From: Clostridiales bacterium
GTDB lineage: Bacteria > Bacillota > Clostridia > Oscillospirales > QAMX01
Direction of reading: 5' to 3'
Assembly (NCBI GenBank): GCA_003149835.1
Contig: QAMX01000037.1
Span: forward strand, 1-55,954
DNA length: 55,954 nt
Part shown: one piece after another, positions 1 through 11,000 of the stretch
Layout: each line of letters begins with the position of its first letter
Numbering within the stretch: the stretch's first letter is position 1
Notes under the pieces: generated by a model
What the model was told of the DNA's origin: nothing
Database searches by the model: none
The model's input: the letters and a program-made list of their open reading frames with translations, nothing else
Translations under genes and position numbers: made by a program

Positions 1-1
1 G

Positions 2-148
2 TCAAAGGACGATGACCTGCAAGGCGAAAGTGCCAGTATCGCAAACCAGCGGGATATGCTGGAGAAATACTGCGAAAAGCAGGGCTGGGAGGTTGTTGCA
101 GTCTATCAGGATGATACTGCTATACTTAGACTAAACCGAGACGCTTGA
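2..148 (+). pseudogene. Serine recombinase N-terminal fragment, truncated
   Basis: The frame entering the window reads SKDDDLQGESASIANQRDML and continues to VAVYQDD. This is the conserved region of the resolvase-type catalytic domain of large serine recombinases (TnpX-like), just after the Y-x-R-x-S active-site motif, which would lie upstream of the window. Family members continue with D-G-Y-T/S-G and a long zinc-ribbon and DNA-binding region. Here the similarity stops near position 115, and an unrelated 11-codon tail reaches a TGA inside a hairpin. I read this as a recombinase gene broken by insertion of the element or by deletion. The rest of the gene is not elsewhere in the window. Confidence 0.72.
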
Positions 149-180
149 TGAGAGCGCGGGTTATAGTCTAAGTATTTTTT
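122..180 (+). terminator. Long hairpin with T-tract at the left boundary
   Basis: Perfect 12-bp arms (ATACTTAGACTA, 122-133, and its reverse complement, 164-175) are extended by AACC/GGTT after a single bulge. They are followed by six T residues (175-180). This is a strong intrinsic terminator shape. It lies between the recombinase relic and parA, so it would insulate the element from outside transcription. It could also mark the element's terminal region. Confidence 0.6.
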
Positions 181-228
181 ATGCCCTGAAAACGGGTAAA
201 TTCATCAACAAACGGAGGTAGATAGCCA

Positions 229-1011
229 ATGTGCAAAATAATCGTGGTCGCAAACCAAAAAGGAGGCGTAGCCAAAACATCGACCGTTCGCAATCTGTCG
301 TATTCCCTTGCCGAACTCGGCAAGCGCGTCCTGACCGTGGACTTTGACGCTCAATTCAACCTGACGACCTGCTTCGGAATAGAGAACCCCAACGAATTGC
401 GGCATACCATAGCAACGCTTATGACGAGTATGCTGAACGACGAGGAAATTCCGGTGAAAGAGGAATATGTAAGGCAGATCGGCAAGGTTGACCTTATCCC
501 ATCGAGTATTCAGCTATCGGTAGTGGACGCGAATCTCCGCCTTGAAATGGGCAGCGACCGGCTGCTTGCCAATCTGCTTGAAACGCTGAAACCGGATTAC
601 GACTACATCATCGTCGATACCTGTCCTTCCCTCGGCACGCTGACGATCAACGCTCTGACCGCCGCCGACGAGGTTATCATCCCGGTTAATCCGCAGCTTT
701 TAGCGGTCATGGGATTGCAGGAGCTTACACAGACCATTCTCAAAATCCGACGCAGGCTGAACCCGAAAATCCGTTTCGGAGGTATTCTGCTGACAATGTG
801 CGACAAGCGAACCAATCTGTATAAGGAGATCAGCGCACAGGTGGACGCCGCCTACCGCAGCGGTATGCGTATTTTCGACAGTCAAATCCCAACGACAGTC
901 AAGGTCGGAGAGGCCAACTGCAACGGCATGGCAGTTGCCGAATACGATAAGAAATGTCCCGCAGGACAAGCATATATGGAGTTAGCAAAGGAGGTGCTTG
1001 CGGATGCCTAA
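229..1011 (+). CDS. parA: ParA-type partition ATPase
   Basis: A 260-residue Walker-type ATPase of the ParA/Soj family that would position or stabilise the circular form of the element together with the adjacent ParB. The N-terminus carries a deviant Walker A, KGGVAKTS (usually KGGVGKT), at about residues 11-18. VDFDAQFN follows at about 39-46 (Walker A-prime region) and IIVDTCPSLG at about 126-135 (Walker B region). The start is preceded by GGAGG. The 3' end overlaps the parB start by 8 bases, which indicates coupling. The alanine within the P-loop is unusual but keeps both lysines. ParAB at the head of a Clostridial ICE is common. Family assignment is secure; the maintenance role is inferred. 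Confidence 0.93.
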   Translation: MCKIIVVANQKGGVAKTSTVRNLSYSLAELGKRVLTVDFDAQFNLTTCFGIENPNELRHTIATLMTSMLNDEEIPVKEEYVRQIGKVDLIPSSIQLSVVDANLRLEMGSDRLLANLLETLKPDYDYIIVDTCPSLGTLTINALTAADEVIIPVNPQLLAVMGLQELTQTILKIRRRLNPKIRFGGILLTMCDKRTNLYKEISAQVDAAYRSGMRIFDSQIPTTVKVGEANCNGMAVAEYDKKCPAGQAYMELAKEVLADA

Positions 1012-2056
1012 ACTGAACCCTAAAATCAAAACGCTCGACGATTTACTTCGTGTAAACGCGGAAATTGAAAGTCAACCGCTCCCCGAACCGGAGAAAACCG
1101 AACCCGTTCCGCTCCCTGCCGACGATAGGAATACAATCGTATATCTGCCGCCCGACAGTATCCGCGCGTTCAAAAACCACCCGTTTCGCCTTTATGAAGG
1201 AGAACGCTTGGACGACCTTGTGGCAAGCGTGAAAACAAACGGGATTCTCACGCCGGTTATCATCCGCAAGACCGAACCGGACGAGAACGGCTGCGAACAC
1301 GAAATGCTCGCCGGACATAACCGCCGGCACGCCGCGCAGCTTGCGGGGCTTACGGAGATTCCGTGTATCGTCAAGATCGATCTGTCCGACGAGGACGCAT
1401 GGATCTATGTGGTCGAAACCAATGTGTTGCAGCGTTCCTTTACAGATATGCTGCCGTCCGAGAAGGCCGCCGTACTCGCTCTGCGATACTCAAAAATGTT
1501 CTCGCAGGGCAAGAGAAACGATATTATTGAGGAACTAAAAAAGCTCGAAAACCCCGATTATAACAAGGAAAGTCAAACTTGTGGACATGATGTCCACAAG
1601 TTAAAAAATCGAGATAAAATCGGTACGGAATATGGTCTTGAAGGACGAACGGTTGCCCGGTATGTTCGTGTTTTCTCCGTAATAAAGACATTGAAAGAAC
1701 GGTTGGATTCCGGAGAATTAACGCTTACTGTTTCTGTTGAATTGTCCTATCTTTCCTCTGCCGAACAGCAGATGATTGAGGACGTGCTTTCGGAAAGCGA
1801 ATACAAGGTGGATATGAAAAAGGCCGAACTGCTCCGCAGCTACGCCGGACGGCTGACGCCGGAACTCACCGATGAAATCCTTTCGGGTGAAAAAATGAAG
1901 AAGCCGAAATCAGATAAGCCGCAGCCGTTCAAGCTGAAAGCGTCCATCTATACCAAGTATTTCGCTCCCGGCACGAGAGCAAAGGATATGGAGCAAATCA
2001 TAGACGAGGCGCTCGCCCTGTATTTCAAAGACGCGGAGGACAGCCCCTCCGCATGA
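1004..2056 (+). CDS. parB: ParB-type partition protein
   Basis: A ParB/Srx-fold centromere-binding protein of 350 residues. The start is taken as the ATG at 1004, nine bases after AAGGAGG, not the TTG at 998 that sits too close to it. Residues about 40-130 form the ParB N-terminal domain, with PFRLYEGERLDDLVASVKTN and the signature AGHNRRHAAQLAG. A helix-turn-helix region follows (EYGLEGRTVARYVRV, about 208-222), then a C-terminal dimerisation-like part. It overlaps parA and is followed after 16 bases by the giant helicase gene, so the three are probably co-transcribed. No parS copies were identified by eye. Confidence 0.92.
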   Translation: MPKLNPKIKTLDDLLRVNAEIESQPLPEPEKTEPVPLPADDRNTIVYLPPDSIRAFKNHPFRLYEGERLDDLVASVKTNGILTPVIIRKTEPDENGCEHEMLAGHNRRHAAQLAGLTEIPCIVKIDLSDEDAWIYVVETNVLQRSFTDMLPSEKAAVLALRYSKMFSQGKRNDIIEELKKLENPDYNKESQTCGHDVHKLKNRDKIGTEYGLEGRTVARYVRVFSVIKTLKERLDSGELTLTVSVELSYLSSAEQQMIEDVLSESEYKVDMKKAELLRSYAGRLTPELTDEILSGEKMKKPKSDKPQPFKLKASIYTKYFAPGTRAKDMEQIIDEALALYFKDAEDSPSA

Positions 2057-2072
2057 CGAAGGAGGTTGACCT

Positions 2073-5000
2073 ATGCGCAAAGACGAACGCTTAAAGACCG
2101 TTTACGAAACCATCGCGCCGCACATTACGCGCACCGAGGGCAACTGGCGGGACTATCTCGCCTTTGCCGCCCGGTTCCATAAGCACCGCTTTGACAATAT
2201 TCTGCTTGTGTACGCGCAGAACCCGAATGTGACCGCCCTTGCAAGCACCGGGCAGTGGAATAAGATCGGGAGGTATGTCAACCGCGGCGCTGTCGGAATC
2301 GCCGTATGCGAGTATGAAAACGCCAAGCTGACGATCTCCCATCTGTTCGATATATCGCAGACCAACGGCAGAACCGTCGCCATGACCGACTGGCAGCTTG
2401 ACGGAGGTATGCGGGAGGAGCTGACAAAACGGCTTGCCTACGCGCACGGACTGAACACAGACGCATTTTCCGAAACGCTTTACAGCATATCCGCGGAGGC
2501 GGTGCTTGAGCATTACGACGGGTATCTGCAAACGCTGAAAACCGCCTCCCGAAATCATATTTTCGAGGAACTGCCGGAGGGCGGTTTGGAGGCGCAGTTT
2601 ATCAGCCTGCTGACAGACAGCGTTTCCTATCTCATCGGAAAGCGGTGCGGCCTGTCCGGTGAAGAAATCATAAGCGACAACGGCATAAGCACGATCAGTC
2701 ACTTCAATACGATTCCGCTGATCGCCGCGCTCGGAAACGCTGTCACGGCAATCTCGAAGGGCGTTCTGCTGGAAGCGGAGCGCACGATCAAAATAATCAA
2801 TAAGGAAAGGAATGAACAGCATGAAAGAACCGATGATACGCCTTACTTACACCGAGAAGGACGGACTTTTGTACCCGAATCTGCAAGTCTCCAACAGCGA
2901 GGAAGCGGATCAGCCTCTCGGCCGGTACGGGAGAATGGCGCTGGAATATCTGCGGGACAATCACCCCGACCGATATACAGCTTTGAAAATGGATGGCAGT
3001 CTGATGGAGACAATGCACAGGGTGCAGAACGAAGCGGCGGAGAAAATCGAGGCGATGACGCAGGAAATGCTCAAAACCGACCCGCTGCCGAAAACCGAGG
3101 ATACGCTGGAGAGAACCCGTCACTACAACAGCCTGAAGCTGTCGGCGGAGGAGATCGTGATACGGGAGATCGTCCTGACAGAGAGGTAACGCCGGAAGTC
3201 GAACAACCGAATACCGCCGGGGAAGAGCCGTCAAGCGACGGCTCTTTTCCTTTACCCATAAACGAGTATCTGGAACGCATGATGCTCTCCAATCTGTTCT
3301 ATCCGCCGAACTTTTTCAACCGCCTGCGGTATATCGACGCCGCCGGTGACAGCGACGAGAGAAAAGCAGAGCGTATCAAGGCCGCCTATCTTTCCGAGGG
3401 GAACAGATCCGGCGAGATCGAAGGAACGCCGGTATCCGTCGCGGCGGCCGATGAGGGACTTACCTTTCGTATCGGCAGCGGCGGCGTCTATGATTACGCT
3501 TTTGAGTGGAACAGCATTCAGGAGCTTGTGCGCGGATTTATCGAAAACGGCAGCTTCCCTCCGATGAGGGAGCCGATGAGCGACGACGAGGTGCGCCGTC
3601 ATTACGAATACATCCTGACGAGTGAAAACCTTTATCCGAAGGAGCTTCACACGGCGCTTCGGTCGTTTCTGACCGACGAGCCGGAAAACGCCGACTGGAC
3701 GGAGAAAGCCGAGCAGACTAAAGCGGCGTTCGCACAGTACGGCGAACGCGAGTTTCAGGGCGAAGTCTCTTACCGCGTCGTGCTGCGGGATGAGGGGCTT
3801 ATTATGTACTTCGGAAACGGCAGCACGTTTCTGCCGTGGAATATGCTTGCGAACATCATCAATGCCATGATCGAGGGCGGCGATTACCCCGGCGAACCGG
3901 AGCAATCCGAAGAACCCACCGAGCCGCCGTTCCCGGACGGCACGACCGAATACGGATACCAATTTCAATACGGGCTGCTTTCTCGTCTGCGCAGCGACTG
4001 CGAATACTTTTTGGGAAACGGAAACCGTGCCGAAAGACATTTATGGGCGGGCAATGTAAACGGACAGATCGCTAAAATGCGCGAGCTGTATGACCTTCTC
4101 CCCGAAAAACCCGAATGGCTGACGGAACAGGAAATCGACAGCTATGAGCGGCGCATGAAGGAAGCGCCAATCATCATATCCGCAGAAACGCTTGAGGAAG
4201 CAAGGCGGATCCTCACAAAAGCCGAGTATGTGGTTTCCGATGAAATGCTTGAAAACGCCGTCGCAGATTTGAATGACAGCGGCAGCAATGCGCCGACCGC
4301 ACAGCAGATCGCGGAACAGGCTGAACGGACGCTGATCGACGAAGCCGCAGAACTGGACGCACAGGACATTGAAACGGCGCTTTCAGTTGTGGAGGAATAC
4401 GCGCAGCCGCCCGAAGAAATCTCCCCGCAGGAAGCAAACGAGCTATTCCGTGAGTTTTCGCCGCTCTTTATCAGCAAGGCTTTGCACGACGAAAAATACA
4501 TGGCGGTGCGCGAGGGCTTTGCCGATGAAACGAAAGCTAAGATTGAGTGCGGCTTTGCGGCGGAACGCATTATGCAGTCGCTCCGTGAGAACAATCCGAA
4601 GCTGTACGCCGCCTACGCCGGATACGAAGGCTTCCGCGACCGTATGACGGCGTATATTTTTGACCGCACCTATACGCAGTTCGTAAAGGAGCTGGCGAAG
4701 CTGGAAAGAAACGGCCTGCCGAAAAAGTGCGCGACGGTTCCCGAACGGAACTTCAAGGCGTTTGAAAAGCTGTTTCCGAAAATCGTCTCCGGCGAATATG
4801 TGTCTCTCCGTCTTGAAGCCGGAGACGGCTACGACCCGCTGGTCGTCTCGCACAAATACGATAACCGCTATGCTATGGAGCATTACTATATGCAAAACGG
4901 CGACTCCATGTACGATCCGTATATGGAATTTCTGCTGGATACCGAAGCTGAAACCATGCAGGCGGCGAGCTTTGAAAACAGCGGCATGGACGTGAATCAA

Positions 5001-8000
5001 CAGGTTTATGTCGAAGGCGGTTACTACCCGAAGCTGCAAAAGGACTTGAACAATTTCCTTGCAACATGGATGAAAAACATCTCGCAGCAGAGCTATGTTC
5101 CCGTTCGCGCCATAGCGCCGGTAAACGGTATGGATACGGAGATCCTCTTTGACAAGGACGGCAATCCGATTACCGAATCAGCAGAAGAAACCGTTCCCGA
5201 TGAAGAATCCGCTTCCGTCGTCATACCGCCGACAGCATTTGCTCCCCCGTCTCAAAGCGTAAGTCAGCTTACGCTCTTTGACTTCTCTCCCGCCGCCGAT
5301 CCCGTGCGGGAACGCGAGGAATGGCTGCTGTCGCTCGGTTCGGGATATGAAAACGGCAAACAGCGCATTTATGATTTTGCCCTGACGCAGCCCGCCGGAA
5401 GCGACTTTGCGGCCTTTCTCCGAGGCGAATACGGCACGGGCGGCGGCACGGTTCGCGGTCACGGCATTGCCTTTCAGGATCACGACAGCGGCGGTATCAG
5501 CTACCGTCTGGAGGATTCCGGTGAAGAAATCAAAATATCGTGGGCAAAGGCTGCCGGGATCATTCAGCGGCTTGTGAACGAAAACCGCTATCTCGACGCT
5601 TCTGCGGAAGCGGCGGAAACGCAATACACAGACGAAGAAACCGAGCAGGAAGCCGACGAGGAAATCAGGATACTTGACGAGGTCGCAGATTCTCATCACG
5701 GTCAGCTTGATATGGTTATGACCGCCTATATGGGAGAAACCCCTGTCGGATCAATGCAATACAGTCTGTATGAGAATGAACCGCACATTGCGATGATCGA
5801 GGTTCTGCCCGAATACCGCAGGCGAGGGATAGCGACCCGTATGCTGCGGAATCTGCAAGCGCAGTACTCCGAAACGGAAATCACATGGGGTATGCTGACC
5901 GACGACGGAAAGGCGCTTTACGACGCGATTACCTATTCGGTGGAGAACGAGGAATACACCCGGCGCAAGAACGATCTGGACGAGATCACGGCAAAATACA
6001 ACCTATACGAACAGCGGCTTGATAACGGCGGCATTCTCTCTCCGATGGAGGGAGACGATATGAACGAATTATCGGATATCCAATACCGTCTGGAACAGGA
6101 GCTTGCCGAGCTTTCGCCCGCCAAAACCTTCGTCCGACTTTCGGATGAAGGAGAAACCGCAGAACGACCTCTGCCGGAGCCTGCGCCCGCTGCCGCTTCC
6201 GAACCTATGCCTGCCGCGCATAATTTCCGCTATTCCGAGGATATGGACTTGTATCCTTCCGGCACAAAGTCCAAGTATAAGGCGAACGTCGAAGCGATCA
6301 AACTGCTGAAATCCATTGAGGGAGAACGCCGTCAGGCGACGCCGGAGGAACAGATCGTTCTTGCGCGGTACGTCGGCTGGGGAGGTCTTGCCAACGCCTT
6401 CAATTCAAAATCCGACGAATGGGCGAAGGAGTATCAGGAGCTGAAAACCCTTCTTTCGGGCGAGGAATACAAGGCGGCGATGGAATCCACGCTGACGGCA
6501 TATTACACCGAGCCCGAACTGATACGCCATATCTACGACGCGCTTGACCGCTTCGGCTTCAAGGGCGGCGCAGACCGAAAGCTGCTCGATCCCGCAATGG
6601 GAACGGGCAATTTTTATGCCGTCCTGCCGGAAAGTCTTGCCGGAACCAAGCTGTTCGGCGTGGAGCTTGACAGCATTACGGGACGGATCGCAAGGCAGCT
6701 ATACCCCGAAGCGGATATTCAGGTGCGCGGCTACGAAACGACAAGGTTTGAGGATAACAGCTTTGATATTGCCGTCGGCAACATCCCGTTCAATTCCGTC
6801 AAGGTCTACGACCCGCGCTACAACAGCGAAAACTTTTTGATCCACGATTTCTTCATAGCGAAAACGCTCGATCTTGTGAAGCCGGGCGGTATCATCGCCT
6901 TTATCACTTCAAAAGGGACGCTCGATAAAAACGACGAATCCGTAAGGGAGTATATCGCACGGCGCGCGGAGCTTATCGGCGCTGTCCGTCTGCCCAATAC
7001 GGCGTTTAAGGCGCTCGCCGGAACCGAGGTCACGGCGGATATTATCTTCCTGAAAAAGCGTGAGAAACAAATCGAACTCTCCCGAGACGATCTGCCCGAA
7101 TGGATCACGACCGAAACCGAGCGCGGAAAATGGATACGGTATAATTCCTATTTTCATAATCATCCCGAAATGGTTCTCGGTGAAATGGTATCGAGCCGTA
7201 ATATGTACGGACGCGAGGACGGCACAGCCTGCGTTGCGCCCGACGGTTATGATCTGTATACGGAGCTTGACCGCGCTGTCGGCAGTCTGCAAGCGGAGTT
7301 TTCCGCCGAACCCGACCGCGCTCCCGTTGAATTAGAGGAAGAAGCTGAGGACGAGGTAACGGAGTATGCCGACGCGCCCGAAGGAACGAAAAACTTTACC
7401 TTTGTCGTTCAGGGTGACAACATTTTCTTCTGCGAGAAAAACAAGCTGATACCGCAGAATTTTACAGGCATGAAAGCGGTTCGCGTCAAGGGCTTGTGCG
7501 AGATAAGAACCGCGCTGCTCGACGTGATCGCCGTGCAGTCAAGAGCTTCCTATGAAGAAAGCGAACTGAAAGAAAAGCAAGCCGTTTTGAACGAGGTTTA
7601 CGACCGGTTTGTGAAGAAATGCGGCGCTATCGGCAGCAAAGGCAATATCCTTGTGTTCTCTGACGACGACCAGTTTCCGCTGCTTCGCTCCATCGAAAAC
7701 GAGGTTAAGGACAAAGACGGCAATATTACCTATGAAAAAGCGCAGATATTCTACAAAGCGACCATTCACCCGCACACTGTCCCGACGCACGTCGATACCG
7801 CCGAGGAAGCGTTGTATATCTCGCTGAACACAAAGCTGAAAATCGATCTCCGGTATATGTCGGCGCTGACGGGAAAAGAACCCGCCGAGCTGCTTGAAGA
7901 ACTTGGAGACAAGGTATATCTCAATCCGCAGAAATACTACGGAAACATTTTGGAGGGTTGGGAAACCGCCGACGAATATCTTTCAGGCCATGTCAAGGAT

Positions 8001-11000
8001 AAGCTGCTGTACGCAAGGAGCAAGGCCGAGGACAACCCCGACCTGTTCAGCCGGAATGTGACGGCTTTGGAAGGCGCGCAGCCTGCGCCGCTTATGCCTG
8101 CCGACATCAACGCTTCTATCGGCGCACCGTGGATTCCCATAGAATACTACCGTCAGTTTATGTACGAACTGCTCGATACCCCGAATTATTACCGTTCGGA
8201 CGGCGAAGCAAACGAAAGAAACTGTATCACGCTTGACTATATGGAATATACCACGGTCTGGCGCGTCGGCAATAAGAGCCTTGACAACGCTTCCGTCAAG
8301 GTCACGCAGACCTACGGCACAAAACGCCGAAACGCATACGAAATTTATGAGGACTGCCTGAATCTCCAAAGCACCACCATTAAGGATAAGGAAACCTATA
8401 CCGATCACAACGGCGAGCAAAAGGAGCGTTATATAGTCAACCCTGCCGAAACCCGTATTGCCCGCTCCAAGCAGGCGCAGATCAAGGAGGCGTTTGCCGC
8501 ATGGCTGTGGAAGGACGCCGAGCGCAAGGAAACGCTGCTGAACATCTACAACGACCGCTTTAACACGGTCGTTCCCCGCGAGTACGACGGCAGCCGCCTT
8601 GTGTTTCCCGGCATGAGCGAGGAAATGCAGCTCCGCCCCCATCAGCTAAACTTTGCCGCCCGCGTGATTTATTCGGGAACGGGGCTTGCCGCGCACGAGG
8701 TTGGAGCAGGAAAAACGGCGGCCTTGATTGCAGCCGGAATGTTTATGAAAAATATAGGCGCGATCCAAAAGCCGGTCTATGTTGTGCCGAATCCGCTGGT
8801 CGGCCAGTGGGCGACGGAATTTTACCGATTCTTCCCCAACGCAAGACTGCTGGTTTCGACGGCTGAGGATTTTTCTGCAAAGAACCGCAACCGATATATC
8901 TCCCGTATCGCTATGGGCGATTACGACGCTGTGATTCTCGCGCATTCGCAGTTTGAGCGTATCCCGATCTCCGCGGCGCGTCAGGAGGAACAGCTAAACG
9001 GTCAAATCAGTCAGATTTCCTACGCTATCTCCCGCGTCAAAGCCGAAAAGGGCGACAACTGGACGGTCAAGCAGATGATGTCCTTTCAGAAGAACCTTGA
9101 GGTGAGGCTTGAAAAGCTGTCGGCGCTGGAAAAGAAGGACGACCTGCTGACCTTTGAGCAGCTCGGCGTGGATTTTATGTTTGTAGACGAGGCGCATATG
9201 TTCAAGAACTGCTTCGTTTACACAAAGCTGTCACGCGTTGCGGGCGTAAACACTTCATCGTCGCAGCGCGCCTTTGATATGCTGAACAAGTGTCAGTATT
9301 TGCAGGAAGTGAATAACGGACGCGGCGTGGTGTTTGCCACCGGCACGCCGGTGTCGAACAGCATGAGCGAGCTTTTCGTGATGATGCGGTATCTTGAACC
9401 GAAGGAATTGGAACGGCAGGGCGTGTCCGACTTTGATTCGTGGGCGGCCACCTACGGCGAGATCATTTCTTCACTGGAAATAACGCCGGAAGGCGGCGGC
9501 TACCGTATGCGCCAGCGGTTCGCCAAGTTTCACAATCTGCCGGAGCTTATGCGAACCTTTCATCTTGTAGCGGATATTCAGACGGCCGAAATGCTCGATC
9601 TGCCGCGCCCCGGTATCATCGGCGGCAAGGCGGAGGTGGTATCCACGGCGGCGACAGAGTATCAGCAAACGCTTATGAAGGAATTTGTCGCACGCGCCGA
9701 AGCGATACGCAAAAAAGAAGTCAGCCCGCATATTGATAATATGCTGAAGCTGACGGGGGAAGCGAGACTGATGGCGATCGATTCCCGTCTTATCCGTGCG
9801 AACGCGCCGAATGAACCCGAAAGCAAGCTGAACCTCTGTATCGACCGCATTTACTCCATTTGGCAGAACACCGCTGAAAAGCATCTGACGCAGCTTGTAT
9901 TCTGCGACTGCGGCACGCCGAAGCCCGGACAGTTCAATGTGTATGATGAGATGAAGCGCGTTCTGCTGGAAAAAGGCGTACCCGAAAGCGAGGTCGTATT
10001 CATTCACGACGCTAAGACCGAAGCGCAGAGACAGGCGATATTCGAGAAAACACGCAGCGGCGAAATCCGCGTGCTGATCGGCAGCACGGGAAAGCTCGGA
10101 ACAGGCGTAAACGTGCAGGATCGCGTGATCGGCCTTCACCATCTGGACGTGCCGTGGAAGCCCTCCGACATTACCCAGCGCAACGGGCGCGGACTGCGGC
10201 AGGGCAATCTGAACGACGAACTCGGCATTATACACTATATCACGGAAGGAACATTTGACGCCTATCTCTGGCAGATCCAGGAACAAAAGCTGCGGTATAT
10301 TACGCAGGTGATGACTTCCAAGAGCATTACCCGTTCCTGCGAGGACATCGACGAAACGGTGCTGACCGCCGCGCAGTTTAAGGCGATCGCTACGGATAAT
10401 CCGCAGTTGCTTGTGAAAATGGAGCTTGAAAACCGCGTGTCGGAGCTGAAGCTGCTGCAAAGGAACTACCAGAACGAGCAATCGGAGCTTGACCGCAATA
10501 TCCACCGTATTTACCCCGCCGAAATCGCACAGCATGAAAAAGCCATCGAGGAAATATCCGCCGACATTGAGAGCTTAAAAAAGACGGAAGGCAGAGATTT
10601 CTCCATTACGCTGGACGGCAAGCATTACGACGAGCGAATCAAGGCCGGCGAAATGCTGCTGCTCTATTCCCGTATGCTGAAAGACAGCGAAGAAGATGAG
10701 AAAACGGTCGGCGAATACCGCGGATTTATTCTGAAAATCCAAAAGGGATTCTGGGATTCACAGAGCGTCGTTCTGACGGGCAGTCACCATTACAGCGCCG
10801 AAATGGGAACGACCGAAATCGGCGTCGTCACCCGTATCGAAAACATGGCGGAACGCATTGCGCAAATGCTCGATCCCGAGGTGCGCAAGCTGTCCGAAGT
10901 ACGCGGTCAGCTTGAAGAAGCGAAGAAGCAGTACGGGCAGCCGTTCGCCTACGAAGCGGAACTGCTGCAAAAGAGCGCGGAATTATCCGATGTAAACACA

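Noticed and set aside
2812..3189. The idea that the giant gene is broken by a sequencing frameshift at the TnpV region
   Set aside because: The giant frame is continuous without stops on both sides and through the overlap, and both neighbours are in the same frame, so an indel is not needed to explain it.
9471..10535. A 354-residue minus-strand frame inside the giant helicase gene
   Set aside because: It covers the conserved helicase motifs of the plus strand, so it is a shadow frame.
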